A DNA stretch of 64,000 bases from Cypionkella sp049896245 (lineage in GTDB: Bacteria > Pseudomonadota > Alphaproteobacteria > Rhodobacterales > Rhodobacteraceae): contig NZ_JAFCTX010000015.1 in the NCBI RefSeq assembly GCF_049896245.1, positions 42,461 to 106,460 of the forward strand. Direction: 5' to 3'. Of the stretch, positions 17,674 through 26,201 are shown piece by piece. The position numbers were made by a program, and so were the translations under genes. The first letter of the stretch is position 1; each line of letters starts with the position of its first letter. The notes beneath the pieces were generated by a model. The model was not told the origin of the DNA, searched no databases, and was given only the letters and a program-made list of their open reading frames with translations.

Positions 17674-18060
17674 ATGCCCGCCTACATCACGCTCGGCGCG
17701 AATGACCCCGCGCAATCGCACGCCTTCTACGATGCCGTGCTAAAGACCATCGGCTGGTCCGCCCATGCCGATTTCCCCGGTGGCTGGAAATGTTACTCAG
17801 ATGGCGGGCTTGGAGAAGGGTTCAAATTCTGGGTCTGCCCGCCCTTCAACAATGAGCCCGCCACCCCCGGCAATGGTCAAATGCTCTGCCTCCCCGCGCG
17901 CAGCCGCGCCGAGGTCGATGGCTTCCACGCCGCAGCCATGGCCCATGGTGCGAAAGACGAAGGCGCCCCCGGCATCCGCGAGATTTACAGCCCAACATGG
18001 TATGCAGCCTATCTGCGCGACCCCTCTGGCAACAAACTCGCGGTGATGTTCGAGGGTTAA
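17674..18060 (+). CDS. VOC/glyoxalase-family protein
   Basis: A 128-residue protein with the vicinal-oxygen-chelate pattern: YITLGANDPAQSHAFYDAVL at the start, GFKFWVCPPFNN in the middle and YLRDPSGNKLAVMF at the end. It likely binds a metal or small molecule; the reaction is unknown. The start ATG at 17674 uses the GGAGG of the third repeat copy as ribosome site. Longer readings upstream run through the repeats and are rejected. Confidence 0.8.
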   Translation: MPAYITLGANDPAQSHAFYDAVLKTIGWSAHADFPGGWKCYSDGGLGEGFKFWVCPPFNNEPATPGNGQMLCLPARSRAEVDGFHAAAMAHGAKDEGAPGIREIYSPTWYAAYLRDPSGNKLAVMFEG

Positions 18061-18132
18061 ACAAACCCGAACGCGCAGGGTTAAGCCCGTGATCCAGCGA
18101 AGGCGATTAGCGGTCCCGAGTCGGCACCGGCC

Positions 18133-18369
18133 TCAAAATGCCTTGAAGGTCATCGTCGTCAAAGTCCGCACGATCCCCGCAATATCAAATAACTTCTCTG
18201 ACAAATAATGCCCGACATCGGCATCCTCGGGGATATATATCTTCGCGATCAAATCATATTCACCGCTGGTCGAATATAACTCTGAAACCACCTCGCGATC
18301 ATAAATCGCAGTGGCGACCTCATAGGTTTTGCCGGGGGTGCAGCGAAATTGAACGAACACGCAGATCAT
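18133..18369 (-). CDS. Stand-alone Lrp/AsnC ligand-binding (RAM) domain protein
   Basis: A 78-residue protein that corresponds only to the C-terminal RAM domain of Lrp-type regulators: MICVFVQFRCTPGKTYEVA at the start and the turn STSGEYDLIAKIYIP. No helix-turn-helix is encoded upstream in frame. Such small proteins form decamers or dimers and may bind amino acids or modulate full-length Lrp proteins. It is 47 bp from the helicase gene on the same strand and may be cotranscribed with it. Confidence 0.75.
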   Translation of the reverse strand: MICVFVQFRCTPGKTYEVATAIYDREVVSELYSTSGEYDLIAKIYIPEDADVGHYLSEKLFDIAGIVRTLTTMTFKAF

Positions 18370-18416
18370 CGAAACCTCATCCTTTTCCCCCACCCTAGCG
18401 CAGCCAAAGCCAGAGT

Positions 18417-19955
18417 CTAGTCATCGCCCTGCGTGGTCAACGTCAGCGGCACCGTCGCGGGTCGCAGATCCTCGACCGTCAGCGCCTGCAACGGTCGCGC
18501 AAGCCTGGGTCGCACCACCCACATCAAGCGATGCTGCGCCCGCGTGATCGCGACGTAAGCCAGCCGTTTCCACAGCGGCACCCCCGCCTCGGATCGCCCC
18601 GCCGCCGCCGCCGCATACAAATCCGGCGCGAACACCTGCACGGTTTCCCATTGCGAGCCCTGCGCCTTATGGATCGTCACTGCCGCGCCATGCAGGAAAG
18701 CTGCCCCCATCGTGGCCGCAGAGGCAATGAACGGCTCATCCTCATCCGGGCGCTCAATCTTGATGATCGACGCGGCGGAAACCTGCGGGTCTTCCGCCCC
18801 CACCACGTGAATCTTCGCAAACCCGGCGCGGTTGCCCGGGCCAAGATAGATCACCTGCGCGCCCTTGATCAGCCCGCGCGCTTCCAGATCAATCCGCTTC
18901 TTGCGGTGCTTGAGCGGCAGTTCAATGCCATCACAAATCAGCGGCTCTCCGGGCAACAACTGATCATCCGGCGCGCCATGTGCGGCGCGAAACGCAGTGA
19001 TCAGACGGATACGGGTGGCATTGCGCCAAACCAGAACCGGGCTGCGCGCCATGAGGTCAGCATCGACCCGCTCGGCCCAGACCACGCGGCTATCCTTTTT
19101 CGAGGCGGCTTCCACCATCCGCTCAAATTCGTCAAACCCAAGGTTCGGATCGCCCAACGCATGCGCCAGATCCAAGATCGGATTGTCCTGCGCCTGTCGG
19201 TGGATGCGGCTGAGCACCAGCTTGCGGCCCTCGCCCAGACGGTCAAACACCATCTCGCCCGACAGGCCGACCGGAGCCAACTGGGCGGGATCGCCGAACA
19301 GCACGAGGGTCGAGAAAATCTCGCGCAGATCGCTTAGCGCGCGTTCATCCAGCATCGAGGATTCATCGACAAAGCCAATATCCAGCGGTTCTTCGCGCCG
19401 CTTCCAGCCCTTGATGAAATCGCTGCCCCGCAAGCCAGCCGCAGCCAGCGCGCCGGGGATCGAGGCGACATTTTGGTAGAATGCATGGGCGCGGTCGAGC
19501 GCGAGTTCAGTCAGCCCTTCAACCACCGGGCGCGGGCCTTGGCCTGTCAGCCATTCGGCGATTTTCTCATACTGTGGGTCATAGACAGGGGTGTAAAGTA
19601 TGCGGTGCATCGTGGTCGCGGGAACCCCGCGCATCCGCAGCACCGAGGCCGCTTTGTTGGTCGGGGCCAAAATTGCCAAACTGCGGCGTTCTTTGCGCTT
19701 TTTCGGCTCGTAATCGCCGGACACCAGATCAACGCCCGCCGCGACCAAGGCTTTATATAGGCTGGCGAGCAGCATGGTTTTGCCCGAGCCCGCCTTGCCG
19801 ACCACCGCCAGAACCGATGATTTATCCTCGGGCCGGGGTTCCAGCCCGCCCTTGTCCAGATCAACGCCCATGCTGAACAATTCCGCCGAAACGCGGTCAT
19901 AGGCTTCGGCCTGATCATCGGAAAAGGTCAGCTTCACGGGAGCGAGTTCGGTCAT
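18417..19955 (-). CDS. RecD/Dda-like superfamily 1 DNA helicase
   Basis: A 512-residue ATPase with SF1B helicase motifs: Walker A GKAGSGKT near residue 53, APTNKAA (motif Ia), VDESSML (motif II), FGDPAQLAPVG (motif III), TIHKAQGSQWE (motif V region) and YVAITRAQHRL (motif VI). It is shorter than RecD and there is no recB or recC nearby, so it is an independent helicase of the Dda/RecD2-like group, probably in DNA repair or replication-fork work. Confidence 0.85.
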   Translation of the reverse strand: MTELAPVKLTFSDDQAEAYDRVSAELFSMGVDLDKGGLEPRPEDKSSVLAVVGKAGSGKTMLLASLYKALVAAGVDLVSGDYEPKKRKERRSLAILAPTNKAASVLRMRGVPATTMHRILYTPVYDPQYEKIAEWLTGQGPRPVVEGLTELALDRAHAFYQNVASIPGALAAAGLRGSDFIKGWKRREEPLDIGFVDESSMLDERALSDLREIFSTLVLFGDPAQLAPVGLSGEMVFDRLGEGRKLVLSRIHRQAQDNPILDLAHALGDPNLGFDEFERMVEAASKKDSRVVWAERVDADLMARSPVLVWRNATRIRLITAFRAAHGAPDDQLLPGEPLICDGIELPLKHRKKRIDLEARGLIKGAQVIYLGPGNRAGFAKIHVVGAEDPQVSAASIIKIERPDEDEPFIASAATMGAAFLHGAAVTIHKAQGSQWETVQVFAPDLYAAAAAGRSEAGVPLWKRLAYVAITRAQHRLMWVVRPRLARPLQALTVEDLRPATVPLTLTTQGDD

Positions 19956-20101
19956 GCTGCGACCATATCCAAGGTTGCCGCCAAGGGCCAGACCCGAAGC
20001 CCAAACCTGAAACCAAGTGCCGTTTCTCGGGGCATCGAGCCCCTTGAAACGGCGCTGCCGGGGATGCGGTCTGGGATGTGGTTTCGGCTGAAGCTTTGGG
20101 A

Positions 20102-20158
20102 GGGGGGCCAGCCCCCCGCTGACGCTGCCCCCAGGATATTTATGCCAATGTGAAATCG
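20102..20158 (-). repeat. Reverse copy of the AAATACTCC-type element with G-rich hairpin
   Basis: On the minus strand it reads TTTCACATTGGCATAAATA then TCCTGGGGGCAG and a GGGGGGC/GCCCCCC hairpin (20102-20117). The first part matches TTTCACATTGGCCCAAATA at 17570-17588 and CACATTGGCCCAAATACTCC near 45105. The G-rich hairpin corresponds to those near 30311, 45160 and 46643. Confidence 0.65.
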
Positions 20159-20230
20159 CTATTGCGCAGCATCGCTTGCCAATGCGCCCAGAAATTTGGC
20201 GCGGCGATGCTTCCCCGCTGGGAATGACTT

Positions 20231-20263
20231 GTGGAAAACAGCAAAGTAATTGCCATTTTCCAC
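20231..20263 (-). terminator. Hairpin downstream of ccr
   Basis: GTGGAAAA (20231-20238) and TTTTCCAC (20256-20263) form a perfect stem, and GCAA/TTGC extends it inside. It lies about 50 bp after the ccr stop on the minus strand and probably ends or stabilises the ccr mRNA. There is no T run after it, so factor-independent termination is uncertain. Confidence 0.5.
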
Positions 20264-20310
20264 CATATGTAGTGTCTATACCTCGGCCTTGAGCAAACCT
20301 GCCGTGCCCC

Positions 20311-21603
20311 TTAACGGTTCAGGCTGGCGTCGAGTGTGTCTTCAAAAGTGCGCAGACCCGTGCGCGTGGCTTGCACCAGCACCGACATATTGCCCGGTTT
20401 GTGCTTGTTATTGCGCATCAGCATATGCGCCGCCGGGATTTCCGCCCATGGGAAGACTTCCGACATGCAGGGGTCAAGCCGCCGCTCAATCATCAATTTG
20501 TTCGCCGCAGCCGCCTGTTTCAGATGCGCGAAATGGCTGCCTTGCAGGCGCTTTTGGTGCATCCACATGTAGCGCACATCGAAAGTGCAGTTGAAGCCCG
20601 AAGTGCCGGCGCAGATCACCACCATGCCGCCCTTTTTGCACACCAGCGAACTGACCGGGAAGGTCGCCTCGCCCGGATGTTCAAACACCATATCAACGCT
20701 GACGCCTTTGCCGGTGATGTCCCAGATCGCCTTGCCAAAACGCCGGGCTTCCTTCAGCCAATCGTTATATTCCGGCGTGTTGACCGTCGGCAGTTGGCCC
20801 CAGCATTTGAAATCCTTGCGGTTGATCACACCTTTCGCGCCCAAACCCATGACAAATTCGCGCTTGTCTTCTTCCGAGATCACGCCAATCGCATTGGCCC
20901 CTGCGGTGTTGATCAACTGGATCGCATACGATCCAAGCCCGCCGGATGCCCCCCAGACCAGCACATTCTGCCCCGGTTTCAGATCATGCGGCTCGTGTCC
21001 GAACAGCATCCGGTAAGCGGTGGCAAGGGTCAGGGTGTAGCAGGCGGATTCCTCCCAAGTCAGATGCTTGGGGCGTGGCATCAACTGCTGGGCTTGCACG
21101 CGGGTGAATTGCGCGAAGCTGCCGTCGGGCGTCTCGTAGCCCCAGATCCGCTGGCTGGGCGAGAACATTGGATCGCCACCATTACATTCCTCGTCATCGC
21201 CGTCATCCTGGTTGCAATGCACCACAACCTCGTCGCCAACCTTCCAGCGTTTCACCTTTTCACCCACCGCCCAGACGATGCCCGAGGCATCCGAGCCCGC
21301 AACATGGAACGGTTGTTTGTGGCCATCAAACGGGCTGATCGGCTGGCCGAGGGAAGCCCAAACGCCGTTGTAATTGACGCCTGCTGCCATGACCAGAACC
21401 AGCACCTCGTTGCTGTCCAGCTTCCAGGTATCGACCACCTCAACCTGCATGGCGGTGTCTGCCTCGCCATGGCGTTCGCGCCGGATCGACCACGCATACA
21501 TTTTCGCCGGAACATGGCCGAGGGGGGGCATTTCGCCAATCTCATAAAGGTCCTTCACCGGAGCCTCATAGGGGGTGATTGCCGTGCTGATATCCAACGC
21601 CAT
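20311..21603 (-). CDS. ccr: Crotonyl-CoA carboxylase/reductase
   Basis: Start at ATG 21603 (GGAGG five bases upstream) gives 430 residues. The sequence is nearly collinear with R. sphaeroides Ccr as I recall it: YEIGEMPPLGHVP, VHCNQDDGDDEECNGGDPMF, the NADP-binding loop WGASGGLGSYAIQL, and FEHPGEATFPVSSLV. It carboxylates and reduces crotonyl-CoA with CO2 and NADPH to ethylmalonyl-CoA, the key step of the ethylmalonyl-CoA pathway for acetyl-CoA assimilation. ecm, the next enzyme but one, is 2 kb away. An upstream TTGCGCAA motif may be regulatory. Confidence 0.96.
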   Translation of the reverse strand: MALDISTAITPYEAPVKDLYEIGEMPPLGHVPAKMYAWSIRRERHGEADTAMQVEVVDTWKLDSNEVLVLVMAAGVNYNGVWASLGQPISPFDGHKQPFHVAGSDASGIVWAVGEKVKRWKVGDEVVVHCNQDDGDDEECNGGDPMFSPSQRIWGYETPDGSFAQFTRVQAQQLMPRPKHLTWEESACYTLTLATAYRMLFGHEPHDLKPGQNVLVWGASGGLGSYAIQLINTAGANAIGVISEEDKREFVMGLGAKGVINRKDFKCWGQLPTVNTPEYNDWLKEARRFGKAIWDITGKGVSVDMVFEHPGEATFPVSSLVCKKGGMVVICAGTSGFNCTFDVRYMWMHQKRLQGSHFAHLKQAAAANKLMIERRLDPCMSEVFPWAEIPAAHMLMRNNKHKPGNMSVLVQATRTGLRTFEDTLDASLNR

Positions 21604-21666
21604 GCTTGCCTCCAACAAATGCCGCGCCGCAGAATCGGGGCGGGTTGCGGCATTGATAGCGGGCCA

Positions 21667-21682
21667 TTGCGCAACTTTGCAA
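21667..21682. promoter_or_regulatory. Possible regulatory motif upstream of ccr
   Basis: TTGCGCAACTTTGCAA lies 64-79 bp before the ccr start. The left half TTGCGCAA is a perfect palindrome, and ACTTTGCAA resembles the RamB-type half-site known from regulators of acetate genes. RamB is reported as the activator of ccr in Paracoccus denitrificans. The match is by eye and short. Confidence 0.3.
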
Positions 21683-21732
21683 TAGTCTTGATGGATATTT
21701 TGTAATTTTATGTCTGCCGCATTGCGGCAATT

Positions 21733-23088
21733 CTACGGCGCAGTCTCCAACCTCTGCACCACCGGAGCGGCATAAAATCCGATCAAGGCGGCAGAGCCTT
21801 GGGTGATTTGCAGGTTTGCGTCGATCAAACCCCGGTTGATCAGCGGCGTCAGGCCCTCGGTCAAGATGGCCTCCAGCCCCTGCGGCGGCAGTTTTTGCAC
21901 AGCGCCTTGCACGGAAAGCCGCGCCTGCAACGCGGTCACCGCCGCCGTCAGCGCCGCACGATCCAGCGGTTTTTCCAGCAACGCCGCCGCAACCAAAGGC
22001 ACTGGCAGCACCGGCACCACCTTGGTGATTTCGGCCATCAAGTAAGCCCCCAACTCCTCGGTCGGCCGATGCGGAGCCTCGGCCAGAAAGGCGCGCAAAG
22101 ACACCGGCGGGCCGAACCCTGCTGCTGTGGTGCCGAAGCCCTTGAAGCGGCCACGGAATTTGCGCCACAGATTGCGCAGCAGAAATCCGATGATCGCCAA
22201 CGGCTTGCCGCGAAACCTGCGCGTGCCCGCCTGCGCCGCTTGGGTCAAAATCCGGTCTTCCAGCACCCGGTCATAGGCCAGACCAACGGGCACGAACACC
22301 ACATCGCGCCCGCCGGGCTCGTAGGCCGAGACGATGTAGGACAGCAGCCCCATCTTTGCTGGCCCCACCCGACCGTCCAACGAAAGCCCGCCCTCGGGGA
22401 AAATCGCCTGCGTTGTGCCCTCGGCGGTCGCCATCTGCACATAGCGCGCCAAAACCCGGCGATAGAGCGTGTTGCGGCTGCCGCGCCTTATGAAATACGC
22501 CCCCATCGAGCGGATCAGCGCGCTGAGCGGCCAAATCCGCGCCCATTCCCCCACCGCATAGGAAATCGCCGAGCGGTTTGCCACCAGCCAGGTGATCAGC
22601 ACGTAATCCATGTTAGAGCGATGATTCATCACGAAAATCACCGTGGCTTTCGGGTCGATATGCGCCAAAGCCGCGTCGACCTTGCCAATCCGCACCCGAT
22701 ATGCCAGCCGAGACAATCGGCGCGCCAAGCGGGTAGCGACGCCGAAATACAGCGTCGCCGAAAACCCCGGCACGATCTCACGGGCATAGCGGCGGGCTTC
22801 TTCAAACGCCACCGATCCGGGCACGCCGGTTTCGGCGGCATGATCGGCCACCGCCTCTAACACACGGGGATCATAAGACAATCGCACGATCATATCCTGC
22901 CTGCGCGCCAGTTTGAAAAACTCAATCGGGCGATCCAGACGACGGTTCAGCCGTGAAAGCGCCTTCTCGGCGCGTTTGCGGAAAAACCAGCGCACCGAGG
23001 GGAACAGAAAATGCGAGGCAAAAGTGATCGCCGCAAAAGCAAGGATCAGCAGCAGCAGCCAAAAAGGCACGGCGACGGGGTCTGTCAT
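21733..23088 (-). CDS. PlsB-like glycerol-3-phosphate/lysophosphatidate acyltransferase
   Basis: A 451-residue membrane protein with one N-terminal helix (PFWLLLLILAFAAITF) and the acyltransferase block I NHRSNMD (NHX4D type) near residue 157, followed by block III FPEGGLSLDG. It would transfer an acyl chain in phospholipid synthesis at the inner membrane. It lies between ccr and ecm; the metabolic link to those is not evident. Confidence 0.85.
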   Translation of the reverse strand: MTDPVAVPFWLLLLILAFAAITFASHFLFPSVRWFFRKRAEKALSRLNRRLDRPIEFFKLARRQDMIVRLSYDPRVLEAVADHAAETGVPGSVAFEEARRYAREIVPGFSATLYFGVATRLARRLSRLAYRVRIGKVDAALAHIDPKATVIFVMNHRSNMDYVLITWLVANRSAISYAVGEWARIWPLSALIRSMGAYFIRRGSRNTLYRRVLARYVQMATAEGTTQAIFPEGGLSLDGRVGPAKMGLLSYIVSAYEPGGRDVVFVPVGLAYDRVLEDRILTQAAQAGTRRFRGKPLAIIGFLLRNLWRKFRGRFKGFGTTAAGFGPPVSLRAFLAEAPHRPTEELGAYLMAEITKVVPVLPVPLVAAALLEKPLDRAALTAAVTALQARLSVQGAVQKLPPQGLEAILTEGLTPLINRGLIDANLQITQGSAALIGFYAAPVVQRLETAP

Positions 23089-23175
23089 GCCACAATACTG
23101 GCAGCCCGCCGCCGTCTTGAAAAGCGCCGTCTTTCAAAGTCAAATTTGCCTCAAATGCCGTCAGACCGCATAAAT

Positions 23176-23505
23176 TCACTCGGTGTAATAGTAATCCCCG
23201 GTCTCGCAGACATTAACGCGGGCCTTTTGCAGCACAGTGCCATCGGCAAACACCGCTTTGAAATCAAACTCGCAATAGCCCTGCGCATTGTCGAAATGCA
23301 GCTTCATCGCGGCCCCATTCGCCAGTGTCGATGATCCCATCACATCGCTGCCCCAGCGCGAGGCCCCCGAATTGGTCGATTGAAACCGCACCAAAGTCAG
23401 CCCGGTGTCGTTGTGAATCCGCACCGTCCGGTCATAGGCGGCGGCTTCTAGGGTGGTGGCAGCCAAAGCGAGGGCAGCAAGGCTCAGGCGCAGGGTGATG
23501 TTCAT
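23176..23505 (-). CDS. Small secreted protein of unknown function (109 aa)
   Basis: GAGG precedes the ATG at 23505. The protein has a signal peptide of about 23 residues ending EAAA, then a beta-rich mature part with two cysteines (GYCEF and NVCETG) that may pair. Sequence such as RTVRIHNDTGLTLVRF suggests a secreted small beta domain. I do not know its function. It is 71 bp upstream of the acyltransferase gene, on the same strand. Confidence 0.7.
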   Translation of the reverse strand: MNITLRLSLAALALAATTLEAAAYDRTVRIHNDTGLTLVRFQSTNSGASRWGSDVMGSSTLANGAAMKLHFDNAQGYCEFDFKAVFADGTVLQKARVNVCETGDYYYTE

Positions 23506-23714
23506 GGTATCCTCAGGGTTTGGGTTGGCCGGGATGGCATGGGCTTAGGTGTGCCGGAACTGCGCTGCGTTTTCCAATGACAAGGGCTGTCATGTTTGAA
23601 CGCGTGCAGATTTCCCGGCCCTTCGCCGCAACGCAGCGAATTGACACTTGCGTGAAATTGCGCTTAGTGCTGCACTGGCGCAAGAATATTTCCGATGCGA
23701 TTCAGGAGGCCGAG

Positions 23715-25676
23715 ATGGCGCGCAAAGAAACCCCGTGGTTGTTCCGCACCTATGCTGGCCATTCCACCGCCGCCGCCTCGAACGCGCTCTATCGCAGCAA
23801 TCTGGCGAAAGGCCAGACCGGGCTTTCGGTGGCTTTCGATCTGCCGACCCAAACCGGCTATGATTCCGATCACGAACTGGCGCGCGGCGAGGTCGGCAAG
23901 GTCGGCGTTCCGGTCAACCATCTGGGCGACATGCGCGCGTTGTTCAAAGATATCCCCCTAGAACAGATGAATACGTCGATGACGATCAACGCCACAGCGC
24001 CTTGGCTGCTGGCGCTGTATATCGCAGTCGCCGAAGAACAAGGCGCCGATGTTGCCGCCCTGCAAGGCACCGTGCAGAACGACATTATCAAGGAATACCT
24101 GTCGCGCGGCACCTATATTGCGCCGCCGAAACCCAGCCTGCGGATGATCACCGATGTGGCCGCCTACACCCAAAAGCACCTGCCAAAGTGGAACCCGATG
24201 AACATCTGTTCCTATCATTTGCAGGAAGCGGGGGCGACGCCGGAACAGGAACTTGCCTTTGCGCTCGCCACCGCCTGCGCCGTGCTGGATGATCTGAAAG
24301 GTAAAGTATCAGCCGCTGATTTCCCCAATATGGTCGGCAGAATATCGTTTTTTGTCAACGCCGGCATCCGCTTCGTCACCGAGCTGTGCAAAATGCGCGC
24401 CTTCGTTGATCTCTGGGATGAGATTTGCCTGACCCGCTACGGCATCCTTGAGCCCAAATACCGCCGCTTCCGCTACGGCGTGCAGGTCAACTCTTTGGGC
24501 CTGACCGAGCAGCAGCCGGAAAACAATGTCTACCGCATCCTGATCGAAATGCTCGCCGTCACTCTGTCAAAAAACGCCCGCGCCCGTGCCGTGCAACTAC
24601 CCGCCTGGAACGAGGCTTTGGGCCTGCCGCGCCCGTGGGATCAGCAATGGTCTTTGCGGATGCAGCAAATCCTCGCTTACGAGACGGACCTTTTGGAATA
24701 CGATGATCTGTTTGACGGCAATCCGGCGATTGACCGCAAGGTTACCGCGCTGAAAGACGGCGCGCGGGCGGAATTGGCGCAGATTGACGCGATGGGCGGG
24801 GCTGTCGCCGCCATTGACTATATGAAGGGCCGTCTGGTCGAAGCGAACGCCGAGCGCATCGCCAAGATTGAATCGAAAGAAACCACGGTGGTCGGCGTCA
24901 ACGCTTGGGTAGAAACCACCCCCAGCCCGCTGACGGCGGGTGATGGCTCGATCATGCTGTCTGATCCGAAAGCCGAGGCTGATCAGATCGCCCGCCTGGC
25001 CGCATGGCGCGCAAACCGTGACGAAGCCGCCGTGCAAGCCGCTCTCACCGCACTCCGAGCCGCCGCAGCTTCCGGCGCAAATATCATGCCCGCCTCGATC
25101 GCCGCCGCAAAAGCCGGGGCCACCACCGGCGAATGGGGCCTGATGGTGCGCGTAGCTTTCGGCGAATACCGCGCGCCGACCGGCGTATCCCGCAACCCGT
25201 CGAACCGCACCGAAGGGCTGGAGCCGATCCGTGAGGCTGTGCAAATCCTGTCTGCCAAACTTGGCCGTCCACTGAAGTTTCTGGTGGGAAAACCGGGGCT
25301 TGACGGCCATTCCAACGGTGCTGAACAAATCGCCGCCCGCGCCCGCGATTGCGGCATGGATATCCATTACCAAGGCATCCGTCTGACCCCCGCCGAAATC
25401 GTCGCCTCTGCGGTCGATCAAAACGCCCATGTCATCGGCCTGTCGATCCTGTCGGGCAGCCACCTGCCGCTGATCCGCGACACGTTGCAAAAAATGCGCG
25501 AGGCGGGGTTGTCGGGCGTCCCGCTTGTTGTCGGTGGCATCATCCCGGAAGATGATGCACGCGCCCTGCGCGCGATGGGTGTTGCCGCCGTTTACACCCC
25601 GAAAGACTTCGAGTTGAACCGCATCATGCTCGATATCGTCGGTCTGGTCGACAAAACCACGCTGGCGGCTGAATGA
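23715..25676 (+). CDS. ecm: Ethylmalonyl-CoA mutase (coenzyme B12)
   Basis: AGGAGG six bases before the ATG at 23715 fixes the start; the product has 653 residues. It aligns with methylmalonyl-CoA mutase large subunits (WLFRTYAGHSTA, GLSVAFDLPTQTGYDSD, NTSMTINATAPWLLALY) and ends in a B12 domain with DGHSNG near residue 535 instead of the DxHxxG form DGHDRG. That variant and its nearness to ccr point to ethylmalonyl-CoA mutase, which makes methylsuccinyl-CoA. The longer reading from 23520 is rejected. Confidence 0.93.
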   Translation: MARKETPWLFRTYAGHSTAAASNALYRSNLAKGQTGLSVAFDLPTQTGYDSDHELARGEVGKVGVPVNHLGDMRALFKDIPLEQMNTSMTINATAPWLLALYIAVAEEQGADVAALQGTVQNDIIKEYLSRGTYIAPPKPSLRMITDVAAYTQKHLPKWNPMNICSYHLQEAGATPEQELAFALATACAVLDDLKGKVSAADFPNMVGRISFFVNAGIRFVTELCKMRAFVDLWDEICLTRYGILEPKYRRFRYGVQVNSLGLTEQQPENNVYRILIEMLAVTLSKNARARAVQLPAWNEALGLPRPWDQQWSLRMQQILAYETDLLEYDDLFDGNPAIDRKVTALKDGARAELAQIDAMGGAVAAIDYMKGRLVEANAERIAKIESKETTVVGVNAWVETTPSPLTAGDGSIMLSDPKAEADQIARLAAWRANRDEAAVQAALTALRAAAASGANIMPASIAAAKAGATTGEWGLMVRVAFGEYRAPTGVSRNPSNRTEGLEPIREAVQILSAKLGRPLKFLVGKPGLDGHSNGAEQIAARARDCGMDIHYQGIRLTPAEIVASAVDQNAHVIGLSILSGSHLPLIRDTLQKMREAGLSGVPLVVGGIIPEDDARALRAMGVAAVYTPKDFELNRIMLDIVGLVDKTTLAAE

Positions 25677-25702
25677 CGAAGCGTCGTCAATCCGCGCTGA
25701 AA

Positions 25703-25716
25703 TTGCGCTAGATCAA
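25703..25716. promoter_or_regulatory. Candidate FnrL box
   Basis: TTGCGCTAGATCAA fits the FNR consensus TTGAT-N4-ATCAA except at two bases of the left half. It lies 51 bp upstream of the ATG of the cysteine-containing small protein at 25767. This may place that gene under oxygen control. Confidence 0.4.
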
Positions 25717-25766
25717 ATCTGCCCCCGTCCATCCATGCCATGTCTCTGACGACACAGGAGATGCCC

Positions 25767-26117
25767 ATGTTTGACCGGATCAAGGCACTGAAGCACCGCT
25801 GGCAAGATCTGAAAGAGATCGCACAGCTTAACCAACGCGCGTTGGACGATCTGGGCATGACCCGCGATCAGATTGAGGCCTTCGCGCGGATGCCGCAGGA
25901 TGTCCCCGACCGCGTTGTGGCGATGGCGCAGATTTTCGGGCTGACCGAAGCGCAGGTCCGCGCCGATCACGACCGCTACCACGAATTGCTTTACACCTGC
26001 GGCCAGTGCAAAGACCGCAAAAATTGCAGCAAGGTGCTGGAACGTGGTGCGCTGGCGAAACCCGCGGATGCCGCGTTTTGCCTGAACAAAGCCAGCTTCG
26101 CGGCCGGGCTCGGCTAA
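25767..26117 (+). CDS. DUF6455-like small protein with cysteine motif
   Basis: Of three near starts (25740, 25761, 25767) the last is best spaced from AGGAG (25756-25760), giving 116 residues. The N-terminus (NQRALDDLGMTRDQIE) resembles DUF1127/DUF6455 proteins. The C-terminal half has cysteines in CGQCKDRKNC and FCLNKASF that could bind a metal. Function is unknown. A possible FnrL box lies just upstream. Confidence 0.75.
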   Translation: MFDRIKALKHRWQDLKEIAQLNQRALDDLGMTRDQIEAFARMPQDVPDRVVAMAQIFGLTEAQVRADHDRYHELLYTCGQCKDRKNCSKVLERGALAKPADAAFCLNKASFAAGLG

Positions 26118-26201
26118 GGCTTCTCTGGCTTAAGACTTCTGTGGCCCAAGGCTTCCCCTGCCCCGCAAAACGTCATAGCTTCGCCGAAAACGGAGAATGC
26201 G

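Larger units (their letters stand above)
19956..20310. other. 355-bp intergenic stretch without a gene
   Basis: No open frame here looks coding. It holds the start region of the helicase gene, a reverse copy of the composite repeat (20102-20158), and an inverted repeat beyond the 3' end of ccr (20231-20263). Confidence 0.6.

Noticed and set aside
18108..18130. Third copy of the GGTCCCGAGTTGGGACC hairpin
   Set aside because: GGTCCCGAGTCGGCACC there lacks the matching arm and the conserved upstream block.
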